Positions 29,550 to 38,341 of a stretch of DNA of 64,000 nucleotides are shown here, piece after piece; position 1 is the first letter of the stretch, and each line of letters begins with the position of its first letter. The notes below the pieces were generated by a model. It was not told the origin of the DNA, did no database searches, and saw nothing but the letters and a program-made list of their open reading frames with translations. Made by a program: the position numbers and the translations under genes. Source of the DNA: Labrys wisconsinensis. GTDB lineage: Bacteria; Pseudomonadota; Alphaproteobacteria; Rhizobiales; Labraceae. The stretch lies in assembly GCF_030814995.1 (NCBI RefSeq), contig NZ_JAUSVX010000001.1, positions 310,001-374,000 on the forward strand, written 5' to 3'.

Positions 29550-30336
29550 AGCGTCCCTTCCACACCGGCGCCCGGCGCTCGACGAAGGCCTTGGCACCTT
29601 CGCGCGAATCCTCCGAGAGCTGCATGGCCCGGTGTGCCGGCACCTTGCCGGCGGCGACGTGCTCATAGGCCTCGCGCACGCTCATGCCGTCGGTCTCGGC
29701 CAGGATCGCCTTGACCGCGGCCACCGCCAGCGGCGCTGCCGCGACGATGCGCTCGGCCAGGGCGCGGGCCGTCGCCATCAGCTCGGCGCCCGGCACGACG
29801 GCATTGGCCAGGCCCCAGGCCTTGGCCTCCGCGGCCGTGAAGCGCCGGCCGGTGAGCAGCAGCTCCGCGGCGACCGCCGGCGGGATGCGCCGCGGCAGGC
29901 GCTGGATGCCGCCGGCATCGGCGACCAGGCCGACCGTCACCTCCGACAGGGCGAACTCGGCATGGTCGGCCACCACCATCAGGTCGGCGGCCAGGGCCAG
30001 CTCGCAGCCGCCGGCGATGGCGACGCCGTTGACCGCGGCGATCACCGGCTTGGACAGCTCCCAGAAGGCGGTGAGGCCGGCAAAGCCGCCGGGGCCGAAA
30101 TCCGTGTCCGGCTCCTCCGCGCCCGACGCCGCAGCCTTGAGGTCCCAGCCCGCCGAGAAGATGCGCTCGCCGCCGCCGGTGAGGATCGCCACCCGGAGCG
30201 CCGGGTCGTCCTGCAGGGTGCGGAAGGCGGCGTGCAGCGCCCTGGACGTGGCGAGGTCGATGGCGTTGGCCTTGGGCCGGTCGAGCGTGACCTCCAGCAC
30301 CGCGCCGCGACGTTCCAGCTTGACGGCTTCGCTCAT
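29548..30336 (-). CDS. caiD: Crotonase-family enoyl-CoA hydratase, CaiD-like
   Basis: The 262-residue protein closely follows E. coli carnitinyl-CoA dehydratase as I recall it: LEVTLDRPKANAID, FSAGWDLKAAA, DTDFGPGGFAGLT, AGGCELALAADL and the closing PVWKGR. The oxyanion-hole segments and the glutamate in ALSEVTVGL are kept. CaiD hydrates crotonobetainyl-CoA, but the neighbours here (an NDP-forming CoA ligase and an acyl-CoA dehydrogenase, with no CaiT or CaiB) leave the natural acid open. Its ATG overlaps the ligase stop (ATGA), so the two are co-translated. Confidence 0.8.
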   Translation of the reverse strand: MSEAVKLERRGAVLEVTLDRPKANAIDLATSRALHAAFRTLQDDPALRVAILTGGGERIFSAGWDLKAAASGAEEPDTDFGPGGFAGLTAFWELSKPVIAAVNGVAIAGGCELALAADLMVVADHAEFALSEVTVGLVADAGGIQRLPRRIPPAVAAELLLTGRRFTAAEAKAWGLANAVVPGAELMATARALAERIVAAAPLAVAAVKAILAETDGMSVREAYEHVAAGKVPAHRAMQLSEDSREGAKAFVERRAPVWKGR

Positions 30337-32423
30337 CGGCCTGCTCCTGTTCCGGGGGTGTCGACCATGCGGATCAGCGCGTCGGCCGCCACCGCCCCAT
30401 AGCCTTCCGGCAGCACGAACAGCGGGTTGACGTCGAGCTCGACCAGCCGGTCGGCATTGCGCTGGGCAAAGTCGGCCACGGCCAGGATCGCCCGCACCGT
30501 GGCCCGGATGTCGCCCTTGGGCTTGCCGCGGAAGCCTTCCAGCAGCCGGGCGACGCGCAGCCCCATCAGCCGCTCGCGCACCTCCTCGGCGGTGACCGGC
30601 AGCAGCATGGTGGTGGCGTCCTGCAGGAGCTCGACCATGACGCCGCCGGCACCGACGGTGAGCGTTGGACCGAACTGGGCATCGCGCACCACGCCGACGA
30701 TCAGCTCGGCCACCGGCCGCTCGACCATGCGCTCGACCAGGAACCGGTCGGACAGGTGCGACATGGCGTCGACCGCGTCGGCGACGTCGGCGCGCGAGCG
30801 CAGGCCGAGCTTGACGCCGCCGACGTCGGACTTGTGCGCCACCGTCTCCGAATGGATCTTCACCGCCACGGGAAAGCCGAGCGCGGCGGCGGTGGAGGCG
30901 ACCTCGACCGCCCGGGCGAGACGGCTCGGCGGCACTTCCAGCCCGTGGCGGGCGAGCAGGCGCTTGGATTCGTGCTCGCTCAGGACGCGCGCCTTGCCGA
31001 TATCGAGCGCGGCCGGCGGCTTCAGCGCCACCAGGCCGGCGCGGCGCGCCCGGGCGGCGCCGAAGGCGGCGGCATGGGCAGTGGCGGTCAGGGCGTCGCC
31101 GATGCCCTGCAGCGGCGCCACGCCGAGCGCCATCAGCGCCTTGGCGTCCTCCTCCGGCATGTTCTCGGGCAGCGAGGCCACTACCGCGGCCCGGGCCGCG
31201 TTCTTCTTCGCGGCGGCGGCGATGGCGGCCCGCGCCGCGGCGAAGCCGCCGTCCGGCACCAGGCCGCGATCGGTGCGCGGCTGGTCGAGCACCAGGAGGT
31301 TGAGGTCGTAGCCGGAGGCCAGCATCTCGCCGAACACCGCCTCGTTGGCCGCGGCGTCGCCCCAGATATAGGTGTGGTAGTCGAGCGGGTTGGCGACGTG
31401 AACCTTCTCGGTCAGCAAAGTCTGCAGCCGGGCGGCATTCGCCTCGGGGATCGGCGCGAAGTCGAGGCCGCGGTCCTCGGCAATGTCGGCGATCAGCGCC
31501 GCTTCGCCGCCCGAGCAGCTCATCGACGAGATCCGCCGCCCGGGCAGGCCGCCGAACATGTGCATCAGCTTCAACGTCTCGACGAAGGCCGGCACGTCGC
31601 CGACCCGCGCCACGCCATAGCGCTGGAACAGGGCGTCGTAGAGCCCGTCCGGCCCGGCGAGCGAGGAGGTATGGCTCATCGCCATCTCCGCGCCGATGCG
31701 CGAGCGGCCGGTCTTGAGCACCACCAGCGGCACGCCCTTCTCCAGGGCCGCGATCGCCGCCTTGGAGAACAGCGCCGCGTCGCCGACGCCCTCGATGTGC
31801 AGCCCGATCGCCGTGACGCGGTCGTCGGCGAGCAGGGCCTCGATATAGTCGCCGTGGTCGCCGATCGCCTTGTTGCCGACGGCGATGACATAGGCGACCG
31901 GCAGGCCGCGCCGCTGCATCGTCACGTTGAGGGCGATGTTGCCGGACTGGGTGATGATCGCCACGCCGCGCTCGCAGCGCTCGGCCCCGTGCGTGTCCGG
32001 CCACAGCACGCAGCCGTCGAGCAGGTTCAGCACGCCGTAGCAGTTGGGCCCGACCAGCGGCATGCCGTTCGCCTGCTCGACCAGGCGCTGCTGCAGCGCC
32101 GCGCCCTCGCCGCCGATCTCGGCGAAGCCGGCGGCGTAGCACACCGCCGCCCCCGCCCCGCGCCGCGACAGCGCGCCGACGATGTCGACGGTCGGCTCGC
32201 GCGGGGCGCCGATGAACACCGCGTCCGGCGCCTCCGGCAGGTCCTCGACGTGGGCATAGGCCTTATGGCCGCTGATCTCGGCCTTATCGGGGTGGATCGG
32301 CCAGATCGGACCGGCATAGCCGATGCGCTCGCTCTCGCGGATGATCACGGCGGCAAGGCGGCCGCCGGCCACGGCGATGTGGCGGGGCTTGAGAAGGCGG
32401 CGAAGGCCCTCGACGATGGTCAT
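30333..32423 (-). CDS. Acetate--CoA ligase family protein (NDP-forming acyl-CoA synthetase)
   Basis: This 696-residue single-chain enzyme of the succinyl-CoA synthetase superfamily would activate a carboxylic acid with CoA, forming ADP. Order: CoA-binding Rossmann domain (residues 1-130); succinyl-CoA ligase-like flavodoxin domains (about 140-460), with IITQSGNIALN and MSHTSSLAG, where the histidine is the likely phosphorylation site; and a C-terminal ATP-grasp domain (about 480-690) with FPVAVKIHSETVAHKSDVGGV and VELDVNPLFVLPEG. It starts at ATG 32423. It is probably specific for the same acid as its CaiD-like partner. Confidence 0.88.
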   Translation of the reverse strand: MTIVEGLRRLLKPRHIAVAGGRLAAVIIRESERIGYAGPIWPIHPDKAEISGHKAYAHVEDLPEAPDAVFIGAPREPTVDIVGALSRRGAGAAVCYAAGFAEIGGEGAALQQRLVEQANGMPLVGPNCYGVLNLLDGCVLWPDTHGAERCERGVAIITQSGNIALNVTMQRRGLPVAYVIAVGNKAIGDHGDYIEALLADDRVTAIGLHIEGVGDAALFSKAAIAALEKGVPLVVLKTGRSRIGAEMAMSHTSSLAGPDGLYDALFQRYGVARVGDVPAFVETLKLMHMFGGLPGRRISSMSCSGGEAALIADIAEDRGLDFAPIPEANAARLQTLLTEKVHVANPLDYHTYIWGDAAANEAVFGEMLASGYDLNLLVLDQPRTDRGLVPDGGFAAARAAIAAAAKKNAARAAVVASLPENMPEEDAKALMALGVAPLQGIGDALTATAHAAAFGAARARRAGLVALKPPAALDIGKARVLSEHESKRLLARHGLEVPPSRLARAVEVASTAAALGFPVAVKIHSETVAHKSDVGGVKLGLRSRADVADAVDAMSHLSDRFLVERMVERPVAELIVGVVRDAQFGPTLTVGAGGVMVELLQDATTMLLPVTAEEVRERLMGLRVARLLEGFRGKPKGDIRATVRAILAVADFAQRNADRLVELDVNPLFVLPEGYGAVAADALIRMVDTPGTGAGR

Positions 32424-32566
32424 GTGCGAGACCCGAATCTCGAATTGGAGCGGCACGGGACGCACGAAGCCCGGCGGGTAGGACGCGGGGCAAGCAGCAT
32501 CGGCCTGGAGCGGAGGTTGCTAGGATCGGGCAGGAAAGGCTGCTGCGTCAAGCCGATCCACCCGAA

Positions 32567-33736
32567 TCAGCGCGTTTTGGCTTCATGCGGGCGCAGGAGC
32601 TGGCGGGCGATGATCAGCCGCTGGATCTCGCTGGTGCCGTCCCAGATGCGTTCCACCCGCGCATCCTTCCACCAGCGCGCGATCGGCAGGCTGTCCATCA
32701 GGCCCATGCCGCCGAAGGTCTGGACCGCGCGATCCGTCAGCTTGCCCAGCATCTCGGAGGCGGCGAGCTTGGCCATGGCGAAGTCGGCATCGCTCGCCCG
32801 GCCCTGGTCGAGCAGCCAGGCGGCGCGCAGCGTCAGGAGCTCGGCCGCCTCCAGCTCCACCATCAGGTCGGCCAGCGGGAAGGACACGCCCTGGAACTGC
32901 GAGATGGTCTGGCCGAACTGGCGGCGCTGGCCGGCCCATTCCAGCGTCGCCTCCATCACCCGCCGCGCCCGGCCGATCGAGGTTGCGGCGACGGTGAGGC
33001 GGGTGGCGCCAAGCCACTCGTTCATCAGGTCGAAGCCGCGGCCCTCCCGGCCGAGCAGCTGGCTCGCCGGCAGCTTGCAGTCGTCGAAGAACAATTCGCA
33101 ATTGTGATAGCCGCGATGCGACACCGCGTTGGGCCCGCGCCGCACGGTGAGGCCGGGCGTGCCCTTGTCGACGAGGAAGCCGGAGATCTGGTTTCGCGGC
33201 CCGCGCCTGGTCTCCTCCGTGCCGGTCACCGCGAACAGGATGATGAAGTCGGCCCGGTCGGCATGGCTGATGAAATGCTTCTGGCCGTTGATGACATAGT
33301 CGTCGCCCTGGCGCACCGCCCGCGTCTTCATCGAGCGCACGTCCGAGCCGGCGCCCGGCTCGGTCATGGCCAGGCAGTCGTGCCGCTCGCCGCGGACCGT
33401 CGGCAGGAGATAGCGCTCGCGCTGCTCGTCGCTGCAGCCCTGCAGGATGTTGGAGGGGCGCGCCACCAGCATCTGCAGCGCATAGTTGGCGCGGCCGAGC
33501 TCGCGCTCGAGCAGGGCGAGGCCGAGCGCGTCCAGGCCGCCGCCGCCGACCTCGCCGGGCATGTTGGCGGCATAGAGCCCGAGCTCGATCGCCTTGGCCC
33601 GGATCCGGCGGGCGAGGTCGTCCGGGATCTCGTCCGTCGCCTCGACCAGGTCCTCGTGCGGATAAAGCTCCTCCTCGACGAACCGGCGGACGGTTTCGAC
33701 GAGCATCTCATGCTCTTGCGAGAGGGCGAACTGCAC
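32567..33736 (-). CDS. Acyl-CoA dehydrogenase
   Basis: This flavoprotein of 389 residues oxidises an acyl-CoA at the alpha-beta bond. Landmarks are LAMTEPGAGSDVRSM (FAD and substrate loop), YVINGQKHFISHADRADF, RRQFGQTISQFQGV, and the C-terminal QTFGGMGLMDSLPIARWWKDAR with RIWDGTSEIQRLIIARQLL. It lies 143 bases upstream of the CoA ligase on the same strand. Together with the ligase and hydratase it forms a short beta-oxidation-like route. CaiA-type reductases are related, but this one is shorter of context and is called generically. Confidence 0.92.
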   Translation of the reverse strand: MQFALSQEHEMLVETVRRFVEEELYPHEDLVEATDEIPDDLARRIRAKAIELGLYAANMPGEVGGGGLDALGLALLERELGRANYALQMLVARPSNILQGCSDEQRERYLLPTVRGERHDCLAMTEPGAGSDVRSMKTRAVRQGDDYVINGQKHFISHADRADFIILFAVTGTEETRRGPRNQISGFLVDKGTPGLTVRRGPNAVSHRGYHNCELFFDDCKLPASQLLGREGRGFDLMNEWLGATRLTVAATSIGRARRVMEATLEWAGQRRQFGQTISQFQGVSFPLADLMVELEAAELLTLRAAWLLDQGRASDADFAMAKLAASEMLGKLTDRAVQTFGGMGLMDSLPIARWWKDARVERIWDGTSEIQRLIIARQLLRPHEAKTR

Positions 33737-33811
33737 GGGGCGATCCTCAAGATCCCTGGGGAGCGGCGATCCTACAGGGGAGGCAACGGCGACAGCAGCA
33801 GAACGCGACGC

Positions 33812-35410
33812 TCATGATGCAAAACGCGACGCATCCATCTCGATGACCGTCGAGACCGGCCCCACCGCGGCGGCGCGCAGGGCGGCCTCCACCTCGGCGA
33901 GCGAGTCGGCGGCGACATGCTCGCAGCCGAAGGCGCGGGCGATCAGCGAGAAGTCGGTCGGATGCAGCTCGACGCCCAGCGGCGCGATCTGGCGCCGGAT
34001 CATGTAGTTCTCGATCTCGCCGTAGCGCCGGTCGTTCCAGAGCAGCACGATCACCGGCAGGCCGGACTCGGTGGCGGCGGCGAATTCGGGCAGCGTGTAT
34101 TGCAGGCCGCCGTCGCCGATGATGCACACGACAGGCGCCTCCGGCCGTGCGGCCTTGGCGCCGATCGCGGCCGGCAGGGCATAGCCGAGCGTGCCGAAGC
34201 CGGTGGCCGCGCTCATCCAGCGCCGCGGTGCCGGCGGCTCGGCCAGGAAGTTGCCGCCATAGCTCGCCGAGGTCGAATCGGCGGCGACGATCGCTTCCGG
34301 CAGCACGCGCCAGAGCGCGTCGAGCAGCGGCCGGTGCCTGGTGTAGCGCGGGTCCGCGCCGTCCATCAGCGCCGCGCGCAGGGCCTGCGCGCGCGCCGGC
34401 CCGTCGCTGGCCAGCGGCGCGAGCAGCGGCGTCAGCGCCCGGGCGAAGCGGCCGGCATCGGCCAGCACCGGCAGGGCCGGGCGGGCATTGCGGGCGAGCT
34501 GGCGCGGGTCGATGTCGACGCGGATGACGTCGCCCTGGAGCTCCAGCCCGCCCTCCTCGTACCAGAAGTCGGTCTCGCCGAGCTCGGTGCCGAGCGCCAG
34601 CACCACGTCGGCCTCCCCGACCAGGCGGTGCAGGGCCGGCGTCAGCACGCAGCCGCCGCCGAGCAGGGGATGGCCGGGCGGCAGGATGCCCTTGGCATTG
34701 GCGGTGAGCAGCACCGGGGCGCCGAGCCGCTCGGCCATGGCGCGCACGGCATCGGCGCCCGATATGGCGCCGCCGCCGACGATGACCAGCGGCCGCCGCG
34801 CCGCGTTGAGCCGCGCCGCCGCGGCGGCGACGGCATCGGGGTCGGGCAGGCCCGGCCGCGCCGGGCTCGCCGGCGCCGCGGACGGCAGCGCGTAGGGCTC
34901 GGACAGGAGATCGATCGGGAGCTCGATCAGCACCGGGCCGGGCCGGGCCGAGGCGAACACGGCGAAGGCCTCGTCGAGCGCCGGCACCAGCTGGCTCGCG
35001 GTCAGCACGGTGAGGGCCAGCACGGCGACCTCGCGGCCGACCGCCGACTGGCCGCGCAGCTCGTGCAGCCGGCCCTCGCCGCGGCCGAGCGTCGCCCGCG
35101 GATTGAGCGTGGCGAACACCAGCATCGGCACCGAATCGGCCATGGCCTGGCCCATGGCGGTAGCGATGTTGAGCAGGCCCGGGCCGGTGACGATGAAGCA
35201 GGCCGCCGGCCGGCCCGTCGCCCGGGCGAAGCCGTCCGCCATGAAGCCGGCGCCCTGCTCGTGGCGCGGCGTGACGTGCCGGAGGCCGGAGCCGGGCAGG
35301 CCGCGATAGAGCTCGACCGTGTGCACGCCGGGAATGCCGAACACGGTGTCGATGCCGCGCGCGGCCAGCAGCGCCGGGATGGCGGAGCCGAGAGGGGGGA
35401 GGTCGGTCAT
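33812..35410 (-). CDS. aruI: Thiamine diphosphate enzyme, probable 5-guanidino-2-oxopentanoate decarboxylase (AruI-like)
   Basis: This 532-residue protein has the acetolactate-synthase-type three-domain fold. The cofactor-activating glutamate is residue 51 (RHEQGAGFMADGFARATG), the central domain starts near 190, and the thiamine-binding motif is IIGDGGLQYTLPEF ending in LLWND. It lies 14 bases after an aminotransferase resembling AruH, with a GGAG ribosome site. In Pseudomonas aeruginosa, AruH converts arginine to 2-ketoarginine and AruI decarboxylates it to 4-guanidinobutyraldehyde. The paired arrangement supports the same role here. Other decarboxylase specificities cannot be excluded. Confidence 0.7.
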   Translation of the reverse strand: MTDLPPLGSAIPALLAARGIDTVFGIPGVHTVELYRGLPGSGLRHVTPRHEQGAGFMADGFARATGRPAACFIVTGPGLLNIATAMGQAMADSVPMLVFATLNPRATLGRGEGRLHELRGQSAVGREVAVLALTVLTASQLVPALDEAFAVFASARPGPVLIELPIDLLSEPYALPSAAPASPARPGLPDPDAVAAAAARLNAARRPLVIVGGGAISGADAVRAMAERLGAPVLLTANAKGILPPGHPLLGGGCVLTPALHRLVGEADVVLALGTELGETDFWYEEGGLELQGDVIRVDIDPRQLARNARPALPVLADAGRFARALTPLLAPLASDGPARAQALRAALMDGADPRYTRHRPLLDALWRVLPEAIVAADSTSASYGGNFLAEPPAPRRWMSAATGFGTLGYALPAAIGAKAARPEAPVVCIIGDGGLQYTLPEFAAATESGLPVIVLLWNDRRYGEIENYMIRRQIAPLGVELHPTDFSLIARAFGCEHVAADSLAEVEAALRAAAVGPVSTVIEMDASRFAS

Positions 35411-35424
35411 CGCAGTGCTCCGTC

Positions 35425-36612
35425 TCAGGCGGCCCGCCCATGGGTCAGCCGGATCGCCAGGCGCACCATGCGCTCGGCCGCCTCGTGCAGCACCGCCTCG
35501 TCGGCGGAGAGGCTGACGCGCACGTGTCCGCCCGCCTGCTCGCCGAAGGACGAGCCCGGCATGACGGCCACGCGTTCCTCCTCGAGCAGGCGCCAGGCGA
35601 AGGCCTCGCCCGTCAAGCCCGTGCCGCTGACGTCGACCATGGCGAACATGCCGCCTTCGGGCATCGGGCAGGCGAGGCCCGGCGTGTTGCCCAGCCGGTC
35701 GGGCAGCACCTTCGCCCGCCGGCGGAAGGTCTCGACCATGGCGTGGCACTCGGCGAAGTCGCCCTCCACCGCCACGGCCGCCGCGTCCATGATGAAGGGC
35801 TGGGCGCCGAACAGCATCATCTCCGAGAGCGGCAGCAGGCGGTCGATCAGCTCCACCGGCCCCGCGCACCAGCCGGCCCGAAGGCCCGGCAGCATGTGCG
35901 ACTTGGAGATGGAGGACACCACCGCCGTGCGCTCGGCCCCGAGCGGATGGTCGAAGGGCGAGGCGAAGCTGCCGGCATAGGCCATGGTCTCGTAGACCTC
36001 GTCGGAGACGATCCACAGGTCGTGCCGGGCGCAGACCGCGGCGATTTCGCCGATCTCCTCGTAGCTCAGGGTGGCGCCGGTCGGATTGTGCGGCGTGTTG
36101 AGCAGCAGCACGCGCGAGCGCGGCGTGATCCCGGCCTCGAGGTCGGCGGCGCGCATGTGGAAGCCGTGGGCCGGATCGAGCGGCACGAACACCGGCGTCG
36201 CGCCGCTGGCGCGGATGACGCCTTCGTAGGTTGCGTAGAGGGGATCGCCGACCAGCACCTCGTCGCCCGCCTCGGCCAGGGTGCGCATGACGGCGTAGAG
36301 CGCCGTCTGGGTGCCGGGGAGATAGGCGATGTTGCCGGGGCCGATCGGCCGGCCGCTGCGCCGGGCATATTTGCGGGCCAGCGCCTCGATCACGCCGGCA
36401 TCGCCGCGCCCGCCGCTATACTTGGTGCGGCGCCGATGGAGCCCGTCGATGGCGGCGTCGATCACCGCCTGCGGCGGCGGCGTGTCGGGCTCGCCGATGG
36501 TCAGCTCGATGATGCTCTGGCCGGCGCCGGCGCGGCGGCGCGCCTCGTGGTGCAGTGCCCATTTGTCGGCGCCGAGCCCGGCCAGGCGGCTGGTGACGGA
36601 TGCGAAGCGCAA
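35425..36612 (-). CDS. aruH: Class I aminotransferase, probable arginine:pyruvate transaminase (AruH-like)
   Basis: The 395-residue fold-type I PLP enzyme has LTIGEPDTPPP, NTPHNPTGATLS, WIVSDEVYETMAY, the PLP lysine in SSISKSHMLPGLRAGW and GGMFAMVDVSGTGLTGEAF. The SKSH variant around the lysine and the C-terminal EERVAVMPGSSFGEQAGGHVR resemble AruH of P. aeruginosa more than aspartate aminotransferases. It is first in a two-gene operon with the AruI-like decarboxylase. A candidate operator lies upstream. Confidence 0.75.
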   Translation of the reverse strand: MRFASVTSRLAGLGADKWALHHEARRRAGAGQSIIELTIGEPDTPPPQAVIDAAIDGLHRRRTKYSGGRGDAGVIEALARKYARRSGRPIGPGNIAYLPGTQTALYAVMRTLAEAGDEVLVGDPLYATYEGVIRASGATPVFVPLDPAHGFHMRAADLEAGITPRSRVLLLNTPHNPTGATLSYEEIGEIAAVCARHDLWIVSDEVYETMAYAGSFASPFDHPLGAERTAVVSSISKSHMLPGLRAGWCAGPVELIDRLLPLSEMMLFGAQPFIMDAAAVAVEGDFAECHAMVETFRRRAKVLPDRLGNTPGLACPMPEGGMFAMVDVSGTGLTGEAFAWRLLEEERVAVMPGSSFGEQAGGHVRVSLSADEAVLHEAAERMVRLAIRLTHGRAA

Positions 36613-36640
36613 GATCTGCCCCGATGCGGTTGAAGCCCAA

Positions 36641-36674
36641 GCAGCTGCTCAGACTGCCAAATGTGAGCAGGTGC
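36641..36674. promoter_or_regulatory. Candidate operator upstream of aruH
   Basis: GCAGCTGCTCA (36641-36651) and TGAGCAGGTGC (36664-36674) form an 11-bp inverted repeat with one mismatch and a 12-base spacer. It begins 29 bases before the aruH ATG. TTGGCA within the spacer on the minus strand could be a -35 element. No adjacent regulator gene is seen. Confidence 0.35.
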
Positions 36675-36715
36675 TGCGATACCATGGCGGCCGGGGCGGC
36701 GTAACCCCCGGGGGC

Positions 36716-37489
36716 TCAGGCCGTCTTCGCCCGCGCCGCCTTGGCCAGCTCCACCAGCACGGCGCGCAGCTCGCCGGGACCGGCGACGGGCCGGGGGAAG
36801 AGGAGCCGCGCCGTCTGGTCGCCCAGCGCGAGGTCGCAGCCCTCCGGATCGAGGCCGGTGAGGCGCCAGGGCCCGTCCGGCCGGCCGAGCAGCGCGGTGG
36901 CGTAGAGCCGCACGGCATCGGCATGGTCCTCGTTCATGTGCGCGACCGCCCCCGCCTCGCCCGCGGCCAGGGCCTGCGCCCCGGCGAGGTCGAGGACCAG
37001 CTCCTCGCGCGACAGGCGCGCCGCCCGGGCGAAGCCGCCATTGAGGTGCCCGCCCTCGACCGCGATGCGGAACACCGCGAAATCGGGGAAATCGGCATAG
37101 AGCGCCGATTTGGGATGACGGGCGAGGAACCGGGCGCGATCGCCGGCGTCCTCGCTCCGGGCGGCGCGGCCGATGACGGTCAGCCGGGCATGGGCCAGCG
37201 GATCGCCCTTGCCGCCTTCGGCCAGGAGCAGCGAGACGCGCGCGTCCGCCGCGATGTTGCTGGTATGGGCCGACAGGCCGGAGAGCAGCAGGAGCGGGGT
37301 GCCGTCCACGGCGGTGGCGACGCTGACCAGGCTGGCGAAGGGATGGCCGCTGCCGGCCGCGAGCGTCGCCAGCGCGCCGGCCCGCACCGTGCGCAGCAGC
37401 ATGCGCGCCTCGGGGACCGGATCGAAGTCGGCCGGCTGAGTCGCCAAGGGCTCCTGGCCGGGCTGGCGGACGGTGTCGGGCTGGTCCAT
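36716..37489 (-). CDS. HugZ-family protein (pyridoxamine 5'-phosphate oxidase-like fold plus DUF2470)
   Basis: The 257-residue protein has a split-barrel flavin/heme-binding domain (residues 25-170: ARMLLRTVRAGALATLA, HPFASLVSVATAVDGTPLLLLSGLS, HTSNIAADARVSLLL) and a C-terminal DUF2470 domain (HMNEDHADAVRLYATALLG). Family members include the heme-degrading HugZ of Helicobacter, so a heme-use role is possible but unproven. The start was chosen at ATG 37489; an in-frame TTG at 37516 is also possible. The gene is divergent from chvI. Confidence 0.8.
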   Translation of the reverse strand: MDQPDTVRQPGQEPLATQPADFDPVPEARMLLRTVRAGALATLAAGSGHPFASLVSVATAVDGTPLLLLSGLSAHTSNIAADARVSLLLAEGGKGDPLAHARLTVIGRAARSEDAGDRARFLARHPKSALYADFPDFAVFRIAVEGGHLNGGFARAARLSREELVLDLAGAQALAAGEAGAVAHMNEDHADAVRLYATALLGRPDGPWRLTGLDPEGCDLALGDQTARLLFPRPVAGPGELRAVLVELAKAARAKTA

Positions 37490-37632
37490 GGGGCATCCGA
37501 AATTGGAAGAAGGCAACGAATCTGGTCTGAGGCGTGCATAATATGATAGGAGATGTCACATTTCTGCCGGTTTGAGCGTAGACTTGGCACGCCGACCGCG
37601 CGTTTCAGCGCTCCAGAACATGCGAGATCGCC

Positions 37633-38331
37633 ATGCCGACCATCGCCCTCGTCGACGACGACCGCAACATCCTCACTTCCGTTTCGATCGCTCTCGAAGC
37701 GGAAGGCTACCGGATCCAGACCTACAATGACGGTGTCGCCGCCCTGGAAGGGCTGAAGACCAGCCCGCCGGACCTTGCCATCTTCGACATCAAGATGCCG
37801 CGCATGGACGGCATGGAGCTCCTGCGCCGTCTCCGGCAGAAGTCGGAGCTGCCCGTCATCTTCCTCACCTCCAAGGACGAGGAGATCGACGAGCTCTTCG
37901 GCCTGAAGATGGGCGCGGACGACTTCATCCGCAAACCCTTCTCCCAGCGCCTGCTGGTCGAGCGCGTCAAGGCGGTGCTGCGCCGGGCCCAGCCCAAGGA
38001 CGCGGCCGCGGCCAAGGGCTCGGACGCCAAGATCCTCGACCGCGGCCTCTTGCGCATGGACCCGGAGCGCCACACCTGCACCTGGAAGGGCGAGCAGGTG
38101 GTGCTCACCGTCACCGAGTTCCTGATCCTGCACGCGCTGGCGCAGCGCCCGGGCGTGGTGAAGAGCCGCAACGCCCTGATGGATGCGGCCTATGACGACC
38201 AGGTCTATGTCGACGACCGCACCATCGACAGCCACATCAAGCGCCTGCGCAAGAAGTTCAAGCAGGCGGACGACGAATTCGAGATGATCGAAACGCTCTA
38301 TGGCGTTGGATACCGTTTCAAGGAGGCATGA
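37633..38331 (+). CDS. chvI: Response regulator ChvI
   Basis: ChvI is an OmpR-type regulator conserved across Hyphomicrobiales that controls acid, envelope and host-association genes. The 232-residue protein has a receiver domain with acidic pocket at residues 8-10, the phosphorylated aspartate at 52 ([13 protein letters not shown]) and the signalling lysine in FIRKPFSQ. The winged-helix DNA-binding domain spans about 140-232 ([19 protein letters not shown]). chvG follows after ten bases. Confidence 0.95.
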   Translation: MPTIALVDDDRNILTSVSIALEAEGYRIQTYNDGVAALEGLKTSPPDLAIFDIKMPRMDGMELLRRLRQKSELPVIFLTSKDEEIDELFGLKMGADDFIRKPFSQRLLVERVKAVLRRAQPKDAAAAKGSDAKILDRGLLRMDPERHTCTWKGEQVVLTVTEFLILHALAQRPGVVKSRNALMDAAYDDQVYVDDRTIDSHIKRLRKKFKQADDEFEMIETLYGVGYRFKEA

Positions 38332-38341
38332 GCCCGACGGC

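Noticed and set aside
29548-32142. An 864-codon frame that would place a large domain before CaiD
   Set aside because: The extra part is the out-of-frame shadow of the CoA ligase gene; CaiD homology starts at 30336 with an ATGA overlap.
28268-33736. A complete carnitine operon around the CaiD-like gene
   Set aside because: No carnitine antiporter, CoA-transferase or AMP-forming ligase is present.
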